From Moraxellaceae bacterium (GTDB lineage Bacteria > Pseudomonadota > Gammaproteobacteria > Pseudomonadales > Moraxellaceae): a stretch of 64,000 nt of DNA. The stretch lies in contig JAUSND010000003.1 in the NCBI GenBank assembly GCA_030646295.1, positions 558,001 through 622,000 of the forward strand, in the 5' to 3' direction. The position numbers and the translations under genes are program-made. Positions 47,457-57,728 of this stretch are shown here, piece after piece. The notes below the pieces were generated by a model. The model made no database searches. It was not told where the DNA came from and was given only the letters and a program-made list of their open reading frames with translations. Position 1 is the first letter of the stretch. Every line of letters begins with the position of its first letter.

Positions 47457-48263
47457 ATGAGTCGAATTGCCGGGCGCTTTGCCCAACTCAAGAAAGAGGG
47501 TCGCAGTGCCCTTATTCCGTATGTAACCGCCGGTGATCCGGTGCCTTCGGTGGTTGTGCCGCTGATGCATGCCATGGTGACTGCCGGTGCCGATGTCATC
47601 GAGCTTGGTGTGCCGTTCTCCGACCCGATGGCGGATGGCCCCGTCATCACCAAGGCTCACGAGCGGGCCCTCAAGCACAATGTCAGCCTGCGTGATGTGC
47701 TGGGCATGGTTGCCGAGTTCCGCAAGACGGACACGACAACCCCGGTTGTCCTGATGGGCTACCTGAACCCGGTCGAGGTGATGGGCTATGCCACCTTTGC
47801 CCAGGCAGCGGCCGATGCCGGTGTGGACGGTGTGCTGACGGTGGATCTGCCGCCGGAAGAAGCGGATGACCTGACCCGGGAGCTGAAGTCCCGGGCTATT
47901 GATCCGATTTACCTGATAGCCCCGACCACGACTCCAGACCGTATCCGCCTGATCACCAGTGCGGCCAGTGGCTATGTCTACTATGTTTCCCTGAAGGGCG
48001 TGACAGGGGCGGCTACCCTGGATATTCCTGAAGTAGCCAGTCGTCTTGAAACAATCCGTACCATCAGTAATTTGCCGATTGGTGTGGGTTTTGGTATCAA
48101 GGACGCTGAGTCTGCTGCTGCCGTCGCAGCTTATGCTGATGGCGTGGTGGTAGGCTCGGCGCTGGTTGGTCGTATTGGCCAGCTGCAGGATGATCCGGCC
48201 GCGATTCCCGCTGCAATTGCCGTCATCCTGGAAGGCATGCGTCATGCCATGGACCGTCGCTGA
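47457..48263 (+). CDS. trpA: tryptophan synthase alpha subunit
   Basis: This 268-residue TIM barrel cleaves indole-3-glycerol phosphate to indole. The catalytic glutamate is in [18 protein letters not shown] and the aspartate in [23 protein letters not shown] and [13 protein letters not shown] form the phosphate-binding part. accD lies 79 bases downstream on the same strand. Confidence 0.98.
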   Translation: MSRIAGRFAQLKKEGRSALIPYVTAGDPVPSVVVPLMHAMVTAGADVIELGVPFSDPMADGPVITKAHERALKHNVSLRDVLGMVAEFRKTDTTTPVVLMGYLNPVEVMGYATFAQAAADAGVDGVLTVDLPPEEADDLTRELKSRAIDPIYLIAPTTTPDRIRLITSAASGYVYYVSLKGVTGAATLDIPEVASRLETIRTISNLPIGVGFGIKDAESAAAVAAYADGVVVGSALVGRIGQLQDDPAAIPAAIAVILEGMRHAMDRR

Positions 48264-48341
48264 TCCTGTGAGTTGCGCGACGGATGATGTGTTGACCGAA
48301 GACCGTGGCGTTGCCCGGTCCTTCGATGAAAGGATGACACC

Positions 48342-49205
48342 ATGAGCTCAAGCTGGCTCGAAAAGATTCTTCCCAATGTCGGCGGTAACGTCGAGGATCG
48401 TCGTACTTCCGTTCCGGAAGGCCTGTGGCGCAAATGTCCCAAGTGTGATGCCGCGCTCTACAAGCCGGAGCTGGATCGCAACCTGTGTGTTTGCCCAAAA
48501 TGCGATCACCACATGCGCATCAATGCGCGTGAGCGTATTGATCTTTTTCTTGATGCCGAAGGGCGTGAGGAGTTGGCGGCTGATCTGGCTCCCAACGACT
48601 TCCTCAAGTTCAAGGACAGCAAGAAATACAAGGATCGCCTGACGTCTGCACAGAAGGAAACCGGTGAGAAAGATGCACTGGTTGCCATGAAGGGGCACCT
48701 CAACGGCTTGCCGCTGGTGGTGGTGGCCTTCGAGTTCAGCTTCATGGGCGGCTCCATGGGTTCTGTGGTTGGCGCCAAGTTTGTTCGCGCAGCCGAGCTT
48801 TGCCTGGAGCATCGCATTCCCCTGGTCTGCTTTGCCGCCTCCGGTGGTGCACGCATGCAGGAGGCATTGTTCTCGCTCATGCAGATGGCCAAGACTGCTG
48901 CGGCCCTTGAGCGGATGAAAGTGGCAGGCATTCCCTTTGTGTCGGTGCTTACCGATCCGGTCTACGGCGGGGTTTCTGCCAGTCTTGCCATGCTGGGCGA
49001 TATCAATGCAGCCGAACCCAATGCACTGATCGGCTTTGCCGGTCCGCGTGTGATCGAGCAGACCGTTCGCCAGAAGCTGCCGGAAGGTTTCCAGCGCTCC
49101 GAGTTCCTGGTTGAGCATGGTGCCATCGACACCATCATTCATCGTCACGAAATGCGTGACACGGTGTTCCGTCTGTTGGCCAAGCTTACGCATTATCCGC
49201 TCTGA
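48342..49205 (+). CDS. accD: acetyl-CoA carboxylase carboxyltransferase beta subunit
   Basis: This 287-residue subunit transfers carboxyl from biotin to acetyl-CoA, committing carbon to fatty acids. The four-cysteine zinc ribbon is complete (C32, C35, C51, C54). The crotonase-type core has [31 protein letters not shown] and [18 protein letters not shown] precedes the ATG. The partner accA is not in the window. Confidence 0.98.
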   Translation: MSSSWLEKILPNVGGNVEDRRTSVPEGLWRKCPKCDAALYKPELDRNLCVCPKCDHHMRINARERIDLFLDAEGREELAADLAPNDFLKFKDSKKYKDRLTSAQKETGEKDALVAMKGHLNGLPLVVVAFEFSFMGGSMGSVVGAKFVRAAELCLEHRIPLVCFAASGGARMQEALFSLMQMAKTAAALERMKVAGIPFVSVLTDPVYGGVSASLAMLGDINAAEPNALIGFAGPRVIEQTVRQKLPEGFQRSEFLVEHGAIDTIIHRHEMRDTVFRLLAKLTHYPL

Positions 49206-49221
49206 TTCCCTTCGTGCTACC

Positions 49222-49245
49222 GAAGTCGGCCTTATGGCCGACTTC
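49222..49245 (+). terminator. hairpin between accD and folC
   Basis: Perfect ten-base arms GAAGTCGGCC/GGCCGACTTC close on TTAT. Only a short T-containing stretch follows, so termination is probably partial. Confidence 0.6.
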
Positions 49246-49268
49246 TGCATTTCAACTACAGGTTTTTC

Positions 49269-50519
49269 ATGACGCTTGACGACTGGCTGTCCTGGCTCGA
49301 AAAGCAGCACCCCAAAACCATTGATCTTGGTCTGGAACGGGCAGGGCAGGTTGCCGACCGGCTCTCCTTGCGTGCGCTGGGCTGTCCCGTCATTACCGTT
49401 GGTGGCACCAATGGCAAGGGCTCCACGGTTGCCACCCTGATCAGCATTTTCCGTGCTGCCGGCTATCGCGTCGGCAGTTACACCTCGCCGCATCTGCTGC
49501 ACTTCAATGAACGAATCTGCATTGATGGCGTGCCTGTTGATGACGCCACCCTGATTGCTGCCTTTGAAAAAATAAGGGCAGCTCAGGGCGATGTATCGCT
49601 GACGTATTTCGAATTCACCACGCTGGCAGCCTTCCTGATTTTCAGGGAAGCCGGGCTGGATGTGGTGGTGCTGGAGGTAGGTCTGGGCGGGCGACTGGAT
49701 GCGGTCAATCTCGTGGATGCCGATGTGGCGGTGGTGACCAGTATCGGGATTGATCATGTCGAGTATCTGGGTGATACCCGCGAGCTGATTGCCGTCGAGA
49801 AAGCCGGTATTTTTCGTGCGGGCCGCCCCGCCATTTGCGGCGATACAAATCCTCCGTCCACATTGATTGAGACAGCTGATGCGATGGGTGCAGAGCTGGT
49901 TTGCCGGGGCCGTGATTTTGATTTTCGTGAAGAAGCGCCTGACGCATGGGCCTGGCATGACCACAAGCGGGTGCTGAACGGATTGCCAAGGCCGTCGCTG
50001 GCCCTGGCCAATGCCGCCACCGCCGTGGCGGCGGTGTTCCGGGTGTCGCTGGAGGTCAGTGAGACGGCATTGCGTGAAGGCCTGCGTGGCGCGCGCCTGA
50101 ATGGTCGTATGCAGGTGGCGGCGCAAAATCCTCTGATTGTGCTGGATGTTGCGCATAACCCGCATGGCGCAGCATTTTTCATGCAACAATTGCCGCCACC
50201 GCAACCCGGACAGCGCACAGTCGCTGTTCTGGGCATGCTGGCGGACAAGGATATTGATGGTGTGGTGGGGGCTTGTCTGGGGCGGGTGGATGCATGGCAT
50301 GTCGCCAGCCTGCATGTGCCCCGTGGTGCCATGAGTGATCGTCTGGCAACTGCCCTGCGCGTTCAGGGTTGCCATGTGGCGGGCCAGCATGAGTCGGTGG
50401 CTGCTGCACTGATGGTTGCTCGTCAACAGGCCCGCCCAGCCGATAGAATTATCGTCTTTGGTTCTTTTTATACCGTAGCGGCTGCCCAGCAGGCGCTGAG
50501 TACGGAGTGGTCGGAGTGA
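49269..50519 (+). CDS. folC: bifunctional folylpolyglutamate/dihydrofolate synthase
   Basis: This 416-residue Mur-ligase-fold enzyme adds glutamate to dihydropteroate and folates. It has the P-loop TVGGTNGKGSTVA, SYTSPHLLHFNERI, and VVLEVGLGGRLDAVN with the metal-binding glutamate. LDVAHNPHGAAFF is in the C-terminal domain. Its TGA lies inside the binding-site region of the following SPOR gene. Confidence 0.96.
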   Translation: MTLDDWLSWLEKQHPKTIDLGLERAGQVADRLSLRALGCPVITVGGTNGKGSTVATLISIFRAAGYRVGSYTSPHLLHFNERICIDGVPVDDATLIAAFEKIRAAQGDVSLTYFEFTTLAAFLIFREAGLDVVVLEVGLGGRLDAVNLVDADVAVVTSIGIDHVEYLGDTRELIAVEKAGIFRAGRPAICGDTNPPSTLIETADAMGAELVCRGRDFDFREEAPDAWAWHDHKRVLNGLPRPSLALANAATAVAAVFRVSLEVSETALREGLRGARLNGRMQVAAQNPLIVLDVAHNPHGAAFFMQQLPPPQPGQRTVAVLGMLADKDIDGVVGACLGRVDAWHVASLHVPRGAMSDRLATALRVQGCHVAGQHESVAAALMVARQQARPADRIIVFGSFYTVAAAQQALSTEWSE

Positions 50520-50521
50520 TG

Positions 50522-51325
50522 ATGGATAAAGCAGTCAAGCAACGTCTGGTCGGCGGGTTGGTTCTGATCGCCGGAGCAGCCCTGTTCCTGCCTATGTTGC
50601 TGGATGGCTCTGGCGCCGAGCTGGTGGTGCCGCCGGTGCCTGCACCACCGGTGGTGGCGGGTGTCGAGGCGCTGCAACCCAAGCTGGAAGCCGAAGTCGT
50701 TGCTGCCGGTCAGGCGGTGGATGAGGCGCAGGCTGGGCCGGTGTTTCATGACGTGACCCCGGCTGAGCCAGAGGCTGCTGTCGTCGAGGATACCCCGCCG
50801 GATGAGGCCTATCACATGGCAGAGGCTGCCGCGCCTGTGGCTGCGACTGCCGTGAAGACACCGGCACCAGTCACCGCTGCCGAGACTGCCGCAAAAGAGA
50901 AACTGTCTGCCGATGCGGCGCGTCTGGCGGCACAGAAAGCCGATGCAGAAAAGCTGTTGCGCGAAAAAGCTGAAAAAGAGCGCCTGGCCCGGCTGGCAGC
51001 AGAGCAGAAGGCCAAAGAGGCAGCGGAGGCAAAGCTGAAGACGGTTGCCGCGAAGCCTGTGGCTGCGCCGGCAAAGCCTGCGGCTGACCTGCCGCAGGCC
51101 TGGGTGGTGCAGGTGGCCAGCCTGTCTGCACGGGAAAAGGCGGATGAACTGGTAGCCCGCCTGCGCAGCAAGGGCTACCGCGCCACGGCGGTGTACCAGA
51201 CGAGCATGTGGAAGGTGGTGGTGGGGCCCGAGTTGCGCAAGGAAGTGGCAGAGTCCATCAAGCAGCGACTGGCCGCCGACCCCGAGTTGAGGCTGTCCGG
51301 CTGGGTGCAGGCCTGGAAGCCCTGA
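50522..51325 (+). CDS. dedD: DedD-like SPOR domain cell-division protein
   Basis: This 267-residue protein has a short cytoplasmic start (MDKAVKQRLVGG), one membrane helix and a Pro/Ala linker. An Ala/Lys/Glu-rich helical stretch (about 125-180) and a C-terminal SPOR domain (about 190-267: AWVVQVASLSAREKADELV, then YQTSMWKVVVGPE) follow. SPOR domains bind denuded septal peptidoglycan. The ATG at 50522 has GGAG five bases upstream; GTG 50507 and ATG 50519 are possible but worse spaced. The gene order folC-dedD-cvpA-purF is conserved. Confidence 0.88.
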   Translation: MDKAVKQRLVGGLVLIAGAALFLPMLLDGSGAELVVPPVPAPPVVAGVEALQPKLEAEVVAAGQAVDEAQAGPVFHDVTPAEPEAAVVEDTPPDEAYHMAEAAAPVAATAVKTPAPVTAAETAAKEKLSADAARLAAQKADAEKLLREKAEKERLARLAAEQKAKEAAEAKLKTVAAKPVAAPAKPAADLPQAWVVQVASLSAREKADELVARLRSKGYRATAVYQTSMWKVVVGPELRKEVAESIKQRLAADPELRLSGWVQAWKP

Positions 51326-51362
51326 GTGTCCTCTCCGGGTGCCCACGCAGGGGCTCCTGTGC

Positions 51363-51368
51363 TAGAAT
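51363..51368 (+). promoter_or_regulatory. candidate -10 element of cvpA-purF
   Basis: TAGAAT in GCTAGAATTTTGCGCC is 70 bases upstream of the cvpA start and matches the pattern before prmB and trpF. No good -35 is seen. Confidence 0.4.
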
Positions 51369-51437
51369 TTTGCGCCGGGCGGCAGGGTATCTGCCGCTTG
51401 CCTTTTCTGCCACTTGGCACCGGTAACGGACAAGATC

Positions 51438-51980
51438 ATGGCTGCACTCCATCCTGTTGACTGGATCATTCTGGGCGTGATTGTCATTTCATTCGCCCTG
51501 GGATTTTTCCGTGGTTTTGTACGTGAAGCCTTCTCTCTGGCGGGCTGGGTGTCTGCCTATGTGGTTGCGCGTCTTTTCCATGCTCCCCTCGAAAACCTGC
51601 TGGCGGACAGCATCAGTACGCCCTCGTTGCGGCTGGCGGCCGCATGGGGCGGGCTTTTTGTCACTACCCTGATGTTGGCGATGCTCGCCGGTTATCTGGT
51701 GTTGAGCGTGATCGAGAGCGCCGGTCTGCGCAGTGTTGACCGTTTTCTGGGCGCGGGATTCGGTGTGGTTCGCGGCCTTATTCTGGTGTTGGCGGTTCTG
51801 GTGATGGTTTCACCCTTTGCCAGTCGCGACGCCTGGTGGAAAAACGCCATGCTTCCCAAGCAGTTTCTGCGCTTCGAGGCTGTAGGGCGGGATATGAAGG
51901 ACAAGGTAGTGCAGGCGGCCAGGCAGGTCGGCAACAAAGAGACAGATGAAGTGCCTGCCGCTGCAGGCAACGACAATTGA
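51438..51980 (+). CDS. cvpA: CvpA family membrane protein
   Basis: This 180-residue protein has four predicted helices and a hydrophilic C terminus. The family start [20 protein letters not shown] and [12 protein letters not shown] are clear. CvpA is needed for colicin V production in E. coli and is linked to envelope homeostasis; its exact activity is not known. The ATG at 51438 places the first helix correctly. purF begins 13 bases downstream. Confidence 0.93.
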   Translation: MAALHPVDWIILGVIVISFALGFFRGFVREAFSLAGWVSAYVVARLFHAPLENLLADSISTPSLRLAAAWGGLFVTTLMLAMLAGYLVLSVIESAGLRSVDRFLGAGFGVVRGLILVLAVLVMVSPFASRDAWWKNAMLPKQFLRFEAVGRDMKDKVVQAARQVGNKETDEVPAAAGNDN

Positions 51981-51993
51981 TCTGAGGTTTGCT

Positions 51994-53520
51994 ATGTGCG
52001 GTATTGTGGGTATTGCGGGAAAGTCGGCGGTCAACCAGTCGCTGTATGATGCACTGACTGTGCTTCAGCATCGTGGGCAGGACGCCGCGGGTATTGTCAC
52101 CTGTCACAACGGGCGGCTTTATCTCCGCAAGGAAAACGGCATGGTGCGCGATGTGTTTCATACTCGCCACATGATGCGTTTGATCGGTAATTTCGGTATT
52201 GGTCATGTGCGTTATCCCACGGCGGGGTCCTCCAGCTCTGCCGAGGCGCAGCCGTTTTATGTGAACTCTCCCTACGGGATCACCCTGGCGCACAACGGTA
52301 ACCTGACCAACGCCAATGAAATTGCCCGTGACCTGTTCCGGGAAGATCTCCGCCACATCAACACCGATTCCGACTCCGAAGTGCTGCTCAACGTGTTTGC
52401 GCACGAGCTTCAGGCACTGGGTAAGCTGAATCCTACGGAAGAAGACCTGTTCAAGGCCGTCAGTGCCGTGCACCGTCGTTGCAAGGGTGCCTATGCAGTG
52501 GTTGCCATGGTCACCGGTTACGGCATTGTCGGTTTTCGTGACCCCAATGGCATTCGTCCCATCATGTTCGGTGAGCGTGATACGGCAGATGGCAAGGAAT
52601 ACATCATTGCCTCCGAATCCGTTGCCATCACATCGTTGGGTTATCGCGTCGTGCGTGACCTTGCGCCGGGCGAGGCGGTATTCATCAATTCAAAGGGCGA
52701 GCTTTTCACGCACCAGTGTGCCGAGAATCCGGTGCTTAAGCCCTGCATTTTCGAGTTTGTCTATTTTGCCCGCCCCGACTCCATCATCGACAACATCTCG
52801 GTGTACAAGGCGCGTCTGCGCATGGGCGAGCGACTGGCCAACAAGATCATGCGTGACTGGGGCAGCCATGATATCGATGTGGTGATCCCGATCCCCGATA
52901 CCAGCCGTACGTCGGCGCTGGAGCTGGCCAACCAGCTTAATGTGAAGTTCCGTGAGGGCTTCATGAAAAACCGTTATATCGGTCGTACGTTCATCATGCC
53001 GGGGCAGAACCAGCGCAAGAAGTCCGTGCGCCAGAAGCTGAACCCCATCGAGCTGGAGTTTCACGGCAAGAATGTGTTGCTGGTGGATGATTCGATCGTG
53101 CGTGGGACCACCTGCAAGGAAATCATCCAGATGGCCCGTGATGCCGGTGCCAGAAAAGTGTATTTCGCGTCGGCAGCGCCAGCGGTGAAGTACCCGAATG
53201 TGTATGGCATTGACATGCCATCCAAGAGCGAGCTGATTGCCTACGGCCGTACCGAGGAAGAGGTCTGCACGATGATTGGTGCCGATCGCCTGCTGTACCA
53301 GGATCTGGATGACCTGATTGCGGCGGCTCAGGAAGGTAATCCCCACATTGATGGATTTGATTGCTCGGTATTCAATGGTGAATACGTCACTGGTGACATT
53401 GATGACGACTATCTGGATGCCCTGCAGGCATCACGCAATGATGCAGCCAAGAAAAGAAAGAACGGCGAAGGCTCTGACGAGTCCATGTCGACCATTGTCG
53501 ATCTCTCAAACGGCAATTGA
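51994..53520 (+). CDS. purF: amidophosphoribosyltransferase
   Basis: This 508-residue enzyme makes phosphoribosylamine, the first step of purine synthesis. The N-terminal nucleophile is C2 ([10 protein letters not shown]), which fixes the start at 51994. The glutaminase part has [12 protein letters not shown] and HNGNLTN. The phosphoribosyltransferase part has [12 protein letters not shown] and the PRPP loop [16 protein letters not shown]. metZ follows 14 bases later. Confidence 0.98.
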   Translation: MCGIVGIAGKSAVNQSLYDALTVLQHRGQDAAGIVTCHNGRLYLRKENGMVRDVFHTRHMMRLIGNFGIGHVRYPTAGSSSSAEAQPFYVNSPYGITLAHNGNLTNANEIARDLFREDLRHINTDSDSEVLLNVFAHELQALGKLNPTEEDLFKAVSAVHRRCKGAYAVVAMVTGYGIVGFRDPNGIRPIMFGERDTADGKEYIIASESVAITSLGYRVVRDLAPGEAVFINSKGELFTHQCAENPVLKPCIFEFVYFARPDSIIDNISVYKARLRMGERLANKIMRDWGSHDIDVVIPIPDTSRTSALELANQLNVKFREGFMKNRYIGRTFIMPGQNQRKKSVRQKLNPIELEFHGKNVLLVDDSIVRGTTCKEIIQMARDAGARKVYFASAAPAVKYPNVYGIDMPSKSELIAYGRTEEEVCTMIGADRLLYQDLDDLIAAAQEGNPHIDGFDCSVFNGEYVTGDIDDDYLDALQASRNDAAKKRKNGEGSDESMSTIVDLSNGN

Positions 53521-53534
53521 GGAACAGCACGATA

Positions 53535-54731
53535 ATGAGCCTTGATGACGAGCTGATGGCAACTCTGGGATTTGACAGTCTGGCGGTTCGTGCCGGTCAG
53601 CATCGGACCAATGAGGCTGAACACAGTGAGCCGATGTTCCTCACGTCCTCGTTTGTGTTTGACAGCGCCGCGCAGGCCGCTGCCCGCTTTGGTGGCAGTG
53701 AGCCTGGCAATATCTATTCCCGGTTTACCAATCCGACGGTGCGCACGTTCGAGCAACGTCTTGCTGCGCTTGAGGGCGGCGAGCGTGCCGTGGCCACCAG
53801 CTCCGGCATGGCGGCCATTCTGGCGACGTGCCTGGCCTTGTTGCAGGCAGGCGATCATGTGGTGTGTTCGCGCAGTGTGTTTGGCACCACCAACGTGCTG
53901 TTCGAAAAATACATGAAGAAATTCGGTGTGCAGACAACGTTTGTCTCGCTCACGGATGTTTCGGCGTGGCAGTCGGCAATCACGGCGCAGACAAAGCTGT
54001 TCTTTCTGGAAACCCCCAGCAATCCATTGTGCGAAATTGCCGACATTCCGGCGCTGGCCACACTGGCACACCAGCATGGCATCCTGCTGGCCGTTGATAA
54101 CTGCTTCTGCACGCCGGCGTTGCAAAAGCCGCTTGAGCTGGGTGCAGACATCGTTATTCATTCTGCCACCAAGTACATCGATGGTCAGGGTCGCTGCATG
54201 GGCGGTGCTGTCGTTGGTCGCCAGAAGGAAATGGAAGAAGTCTTCGGGGTGGTACGCACCTGTGGTCCGACCATGAGTGCCTTCAATGCCTGGGTATTCC
54301 TGAAGGGTCTCGAAACCCTTCGCCTGCGCATGAATGCGCATGCCGACAATGCGCTGGTGATGGCGCAATGGTTGGCGGCCCGTCCGGAAGTGGCAAAGGT
54401 CCACTATGCCGGTCTTGCCTCTCATCCCCAGCATGAGTTGGCCAGACGTCAGCAGTCAAAGTTTGGCGGTGTATTGTCATTCGAGCTGAACGGTGGCCGT
54501 GAAGCTGCCTGGGCTTTCATTGATGGCACAAAGCTGATGTCGATCACGGCCAATCTCGGTGATGCCAAAACCACCATCACGCATCCGGCCACCACGACGC
54601 ATGGCCGTCTGAGCCCGGAAGCGAAAGCGGCAGCCGGTATCACGGAGGGCCTGATCCGGATTGCGGTAGGCCTGGAAGATGTTGCGGATTTGCTGAAAGA
54701 CTGCGAGCGCGGGTTTGCTGCGCTGGGCTGA
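53535..54731 (+). CDS. metZ: O-succinylhomoserine sulfhydrylase
   Basis: This 398-residue Cys/Met-metabolism PLP enzyme combines O-succinylhomoserine with sulfide to give homocysteine. The PLP lysine is K213 (HSATKYIDGQGRCMGG). The YSRFTNPT motif and the MetZ-type FGGSEPGNIYSR segment are present. The ATG at 53535 is preferred over the in-frame codon at 53517. The purF-metZ order is typical of Pseudomonas. Its use of sulfide links it functionally to the sulfur operon at 27 kb. Confidence 0.95.
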   Translation: MSLDDELMATLGFDSLAVRAGQHRTNEAEHSEPMFLTSSFVFDSAAQAAARFGGSEPGNIYSRFTNPTVRTFEQRLAALEGGERAVATSSGMAAILATCLALLQAGDHVVCSRSVFGTTNVLFEKYMKKFGVQTTFVSLTDVSAWQSAITAQTKLFFLETPSNPLCEIADIPALATLAHQHGILLAVDNCFCTPALQKPLELGADIVIHSATKYIDGQGRCMGGAVVGRQKEMEEVFGVVRTCGPTMSAFNAWVFLKGLETLRLRMNAHADNALVMAQWLAARPEVAKVHYAGLASHPQHELARRQQSKFGGVLSFELNGGREAAWAFIDGTKLMSITANLGDAKTTITHPATTTHGRLSPEAKAAAGITEGLIRIAVGLEDVADLLKDCERGFAALG

Positions 54732-54744
54732 TTGAATGTTGCCT

Positions 54745-54782
54745 GCGTTAACCGGAGCAACTGGTTCTGCTCCGGTTAACGC
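54745..54782. terminator. hairpin between convergent metZ and GMC genes
   Basis: Perfect 15-base arms (GCGTTAACCGGAGCA/TGCTCCGGTTAACGC) enclose an eight-base loop. It lies 13 bases after metZ and 25 from the GMC stop. The flanking T-runs are short. Confidence 0.75.
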
Positions 54783-54807
54783 TTCCTCCTGATGTACTCT
54801 GTTGTCC

Positions 54808-56721
54808 TCAGTTCTTTGACAACACCATTCCCAGTTTTCTCGCTCCACGCGTTGCCAGCGCCATGATGCTGACCTGCGGATTCACCCCCAGCGGACCCGG
54901 CACACTCGATCCATCCATCACATAAAGTCCCTTGGTGCCGAATACCTGGTGCGAGCTGTCGGTGACGCCGTATTTTTCATTCACGCCCATCTGGCAGGTG
55001 CCAAGGGGATGATACGCCGTGATGGTGAAATCCCTGGGTGAGCGGGCCTTGTTCAGGTAGGCATCGAGTTCCTGCTCATTACGCACGCTGCCCATCTTGC
55101 GCAGGCCTGGAATCCAGACTTCTTTCGCGCCTGCAGCAAGGTACATGCGGGACAGTTCGCGCACGCCGCGCTTGAACAGGGCCAGATCGGTCTGGTTCAT
55201 CCAGTAGGAAATGAACGGAAAGTCCGGGTGAGGGCCAGGACGGACGCGGCCACGTGATGTGTCGCGGATCATGAAGCCGAAATAGGCGGTGTGCTGATAG
55301 TTTTCGACAAAACGGGTGTAAGGCGCGCCTGCCATGGGGTTCATCATGCCATGGCCAATCAGGGGAATGGTGCCGCCCTCGAACATCAGTCCTTCTGCAG
55401 CCAGATCAGCAACACCAAAACCCTGAGGGATGCGTCGGGAGTGATCAAACGTGCGGTCCGGAAAGTGGGCAAGCACGGCGCCGGCAGGATGAATGCTGAG
55501 CTGCCTGCCGAGCTGTGGCAGCCGAATGCCGTTGCGCATCAGGAACACCGGACTCAGGAAGCTGCCCATGGCCACGATGGTGGCGCGTGCACGCACGGTG
55601 AGCGTGACCGGTTTGCCAGCGGCAGTTTTGCCTTCAGCTTTTACGCCTTCTATGGTCGTGCCGTTGCGCAACAGCTCGGTTGCCTTGAATCCTGTGAACA
55701 GAAAGGCGCCTGCATCCAGCGCGCGCGGCATGTAGCTGACGTTGGTGGACTGCTTGGCATCCGTCGGGCAGCCGAACTGGCACAGTCCCTGACCATCACA
55801 GCCGACAGCATTGCGTGGCAGGTCGTGTGTTTGCACAAACCCGATCCTGTTGGCGCCTTCGCGGATTACATTGCCAATCTCGCCCACATAGCGGGGGTCG
55901 GCTTTCTGCACCTGCAGAATCTCCATGACCTCGGCGTTATAGGGGGCCATTTCGGCGTCGGTGAGTTCGCGCAAACCCAGGGCACGCCACCGTGCCAGTG
56001 TTTCCGGTGGTGCGGCCATGGCGGTGCCGGAGTTGATCGTGGTGGTACCGCCGACATTACGGCCAATGGGAACTGGAATCACGGTATTGCCGATGGTGGC
56101 CGTGAGACCCATGGCGCGGTAGAGAAGGGGGATCATCTCGGTAAGACGCCCGGTAAAGTCGCGACGATCGTGATAGCGGCCTTCCTCCAGCACCACGACG
56201 GCCAGACCCTGACTGGCCAGCTCCAGCGCGGCAGCGGCTCCGCCAGCACCGGTGCCGATGATGACAACATCGGCCTCCAGCGTGTCATCACCTTCCAGGC
56301 TTCCGGCATCCGTGATCTGCTGCCGCCAGCGTGCACTTTCGATATCCGCAGGAACACGGACCCCATTGGGCACATTCAGGCGGGCCAGCACCCCCTCATC
56401 CTGCAGCAACGCCATGCGGAAGGGCACTGACAGCCCCTGCAACAGGCTGCCCTGGATGCCGGTGAGTGACTCCAGAAACTGTTGGCGCTCGCTCAGGGGG
56501 GCGTTTGCAAAGCGCTGGCGATGGCCAAGAAAGAATCGTGCATCCAGCACCGTCAGCAGGGCATCCAGCCCGCGCCCCAAGCCACCCTGACGGGCACACC
56601 AGGACTCCACTTCGTCCAGCAGGGAGCCTGCATCCGGAGCGGGCAGGGTGGTGCCGGCAGGAAACAGGGCTTCGATGAAAGCATGTGCTGTGGCGACGTG
56701 ATGCAGGTTTGTAGGTTTCAT
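54808..56721 (-). CDS. GMC family FAD-dependent alcohol oxidoreductase
   Basis: This protein of 637 residues has an N-terminal extension of about 150 residues, a gluconate-2-dehydrogenase-subunit-3-like or FAO-type helical part. The FAD dinucleotide motif IGTGAGGAAAALELA follows. GRNVGGTTTINSGTAM, the cysteine-bearing CDGQGLCQFGCPTDAKQS and the GMC C-terminal YHPLGTCQMG are present. This layout matches long-chain alcohol oxidase or dehydrogenase relatives. The ATG at 56721 is preferred over the TTG at 56727; neither has a clear binding site. Confidence 0.88.
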   Translation of the reverse strand: MKPTNLHHVATAHAFIEALFPAGTTLPAPDAGSLLDEVESWCARQGGLGRGLDALLTVLDARFFLGHRQRFANAPLSERQQFLESLTGIQGSLLQGLSVPFRMALLQDEGVLARLNVPNGVRVPADIESARWRQQITDAGSLEGDDTLEADVVIIGTGAGGAAAALELASQGLAVVVLEEGRYHDRRDFTGRLTEMIPLLYRAMGLTATIGNTVIPVPIGRNVGGTTTINSGTAMAAPPETLARWRALGLRELTDAEMAPYNAEVMEILQVQKADPRYVGEIGNVIREGANRIGFVQTHDLPRNAVGCDGQGLCQFGCPTDAKQSTNVSYMPRALDAGAFLFTGFKATELLRNGTTIEGVKAEGKTAAGKPVTLTVRARATIVAMGSFLSPVFLMRNGIRLPQLGRQLSIHPAGAVLAHFPDRTFDHSRRIPQGFGVADLAAEGLMFEGGTIPLIGHGMMNPMAGAPYTRFVENYQHTAYFGFMIRDTSRGRVRPGPHPDFPFISYWMNQTDLALFKRGVRELSRMYLAAGAKEVWIPGLRKMGSVRNEQELDAYLNKARSPRDFTITAYHPLGTCQMGVNEKYGVTDSSHQVFGTKGLYVMDGSSVPGPLGVNPQVSIMALATRGARKLGMVLSKN

Positions 56722-56809
56722 ACGCAATGAGTATTGATGTTATGGTTATGGCAGGCATTGACTATAAACAATATTGACTCTCCGGTTCTCCACTTTTGTC
56801 AGGATTATC

Positions 56810-57727
56810 ATGACGACAGCCCTGTCTCCGGTGCTTGCTGCCCTCGGCAAGATCATTCTCGGCAAGCCCGAGCAACTCAAGCTGGCGTTTGCCTGTCTGC
56901 TGGCCCGTGGCCATCTGCTGATCGAGGATCTGCCCGGCATGGGCAAGACCACTCTGGCCGAGTCACTGGCCCGTGTACTGGGGCTGTCCTACCAGCGCAT
57001 CCAGTTTACCAGCGACATGCTTCCGGCCGACATCATCGGGGTGTCCATCTTTAATCCGCAAACCCAGGACTTCCACTTCAGGGAAGGTCCCGTGTTTACA
57101 CAGGTGTTGCTGGCTGACGAGATCAACCGTACAACACCGAAGACACAAAGTGCCCTGCTGGAGGCCATGGAAGAACACCAGGTCACTGCGGATGGCGTCA
57201 CTCGCAAGCTGCCACAGCCTTTCTTTGTGATAGCCACCCAGAATCCGTCGACGCAGATGGGTACGTTTCCGTTGCCTGAGTCGCAGCTTGACCGTTTCCT
57301 GATGCGCATCCAGTTGGGCTATCCCGATGCCAGGGCAGAGCGTGAGCTTCTGGTCGGGGGAGATCGCCGCCAGTTCCTGACCTCCATCAAGCCCATGGCA
57401 ACGATCAAGCAGTTGCAGGAGTGGCAGCTGGCTGTCACAAAAATCCATGCCAGTGATGCGGTGCTCGACTACATCCAGCGGCTGGTTGCCCATACCCGCA
57501 CTGCACAGGGTTTTCAGCACGGATTGTCTCCGCGCGGGACGCTGTCGCTGCTGCGTGCGGCACAGGCATGGGCACTCCTGTCCGGTCGTGATCACCTGCT
57601 GCCGGATGATGTGCAGGCTGTGTTGCCCTCCGTGGCGGAGCATCGTTTGCGTGGTGGCATAGAAGATCAGGGGCGCACCCACAGTCTGGCGACACAGCTG
57701 CTCAAGGCTGTTGATGTCATAGGCTGA
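56810..57727 (+). CDS. MoxR family AAA ATPase
   Basis: This 305-residue AAA+ ATPase has Walker A DLPGMGKTTLAESLA, Walker B VLLADEINR and sensor VIATQNPSTQMGTFPLPESQLDRF. MoxR proteins act as chaperones that mature or insert partner complexes, usually with a DUF58 protein encoded next door. AGGA precedes the ATG at 56810. The DUF58 gene begins one base after the stop, and tgpA follows, as in P. aeruginosa PA2875-PA2873. Confidence 0.95.
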   Translation: MTTALSPVLAALGKIILGKPEQLKLAFACLLARGHLLIEDLPGMGKTTLAESLARVLGLSYQRIQFTSDMLPADIIGVSIFNPQTQDFHFREGPVFTQVLLADEINRTTPKTQSALLEAMEEHQVTADGVTRKLPQPFFVIATQNPSTQMGTFPLPESQLDRFLMRIQLGYPDARAERELLVGGDRRQFLTSIKPMATIKQLQEWQLAVTKIHASDAVLDYIQRLVAHTRTAQGFQHGLSPRGTLSLLRAAQAWALLSGRDHLLPDDVQAVLPSVAEHRLRGGIEDQGRTHSLATQLLKAVDVIG

Positions 57728-57728
57728 C

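Noticed and set aside
46389-48245. 618-codon open frame antisense to trpB and trpA
   Set aside because: Both sense genes are unambiguous; the antisense product is a composition artefact.
48348-50426. 692-codon open frame antisense to accD and folC
   Set aside because: It lies fully opposite two conserved genes and its translation is low-complexity and His/Gln-rich without any motif; it is a high-GC shadow.
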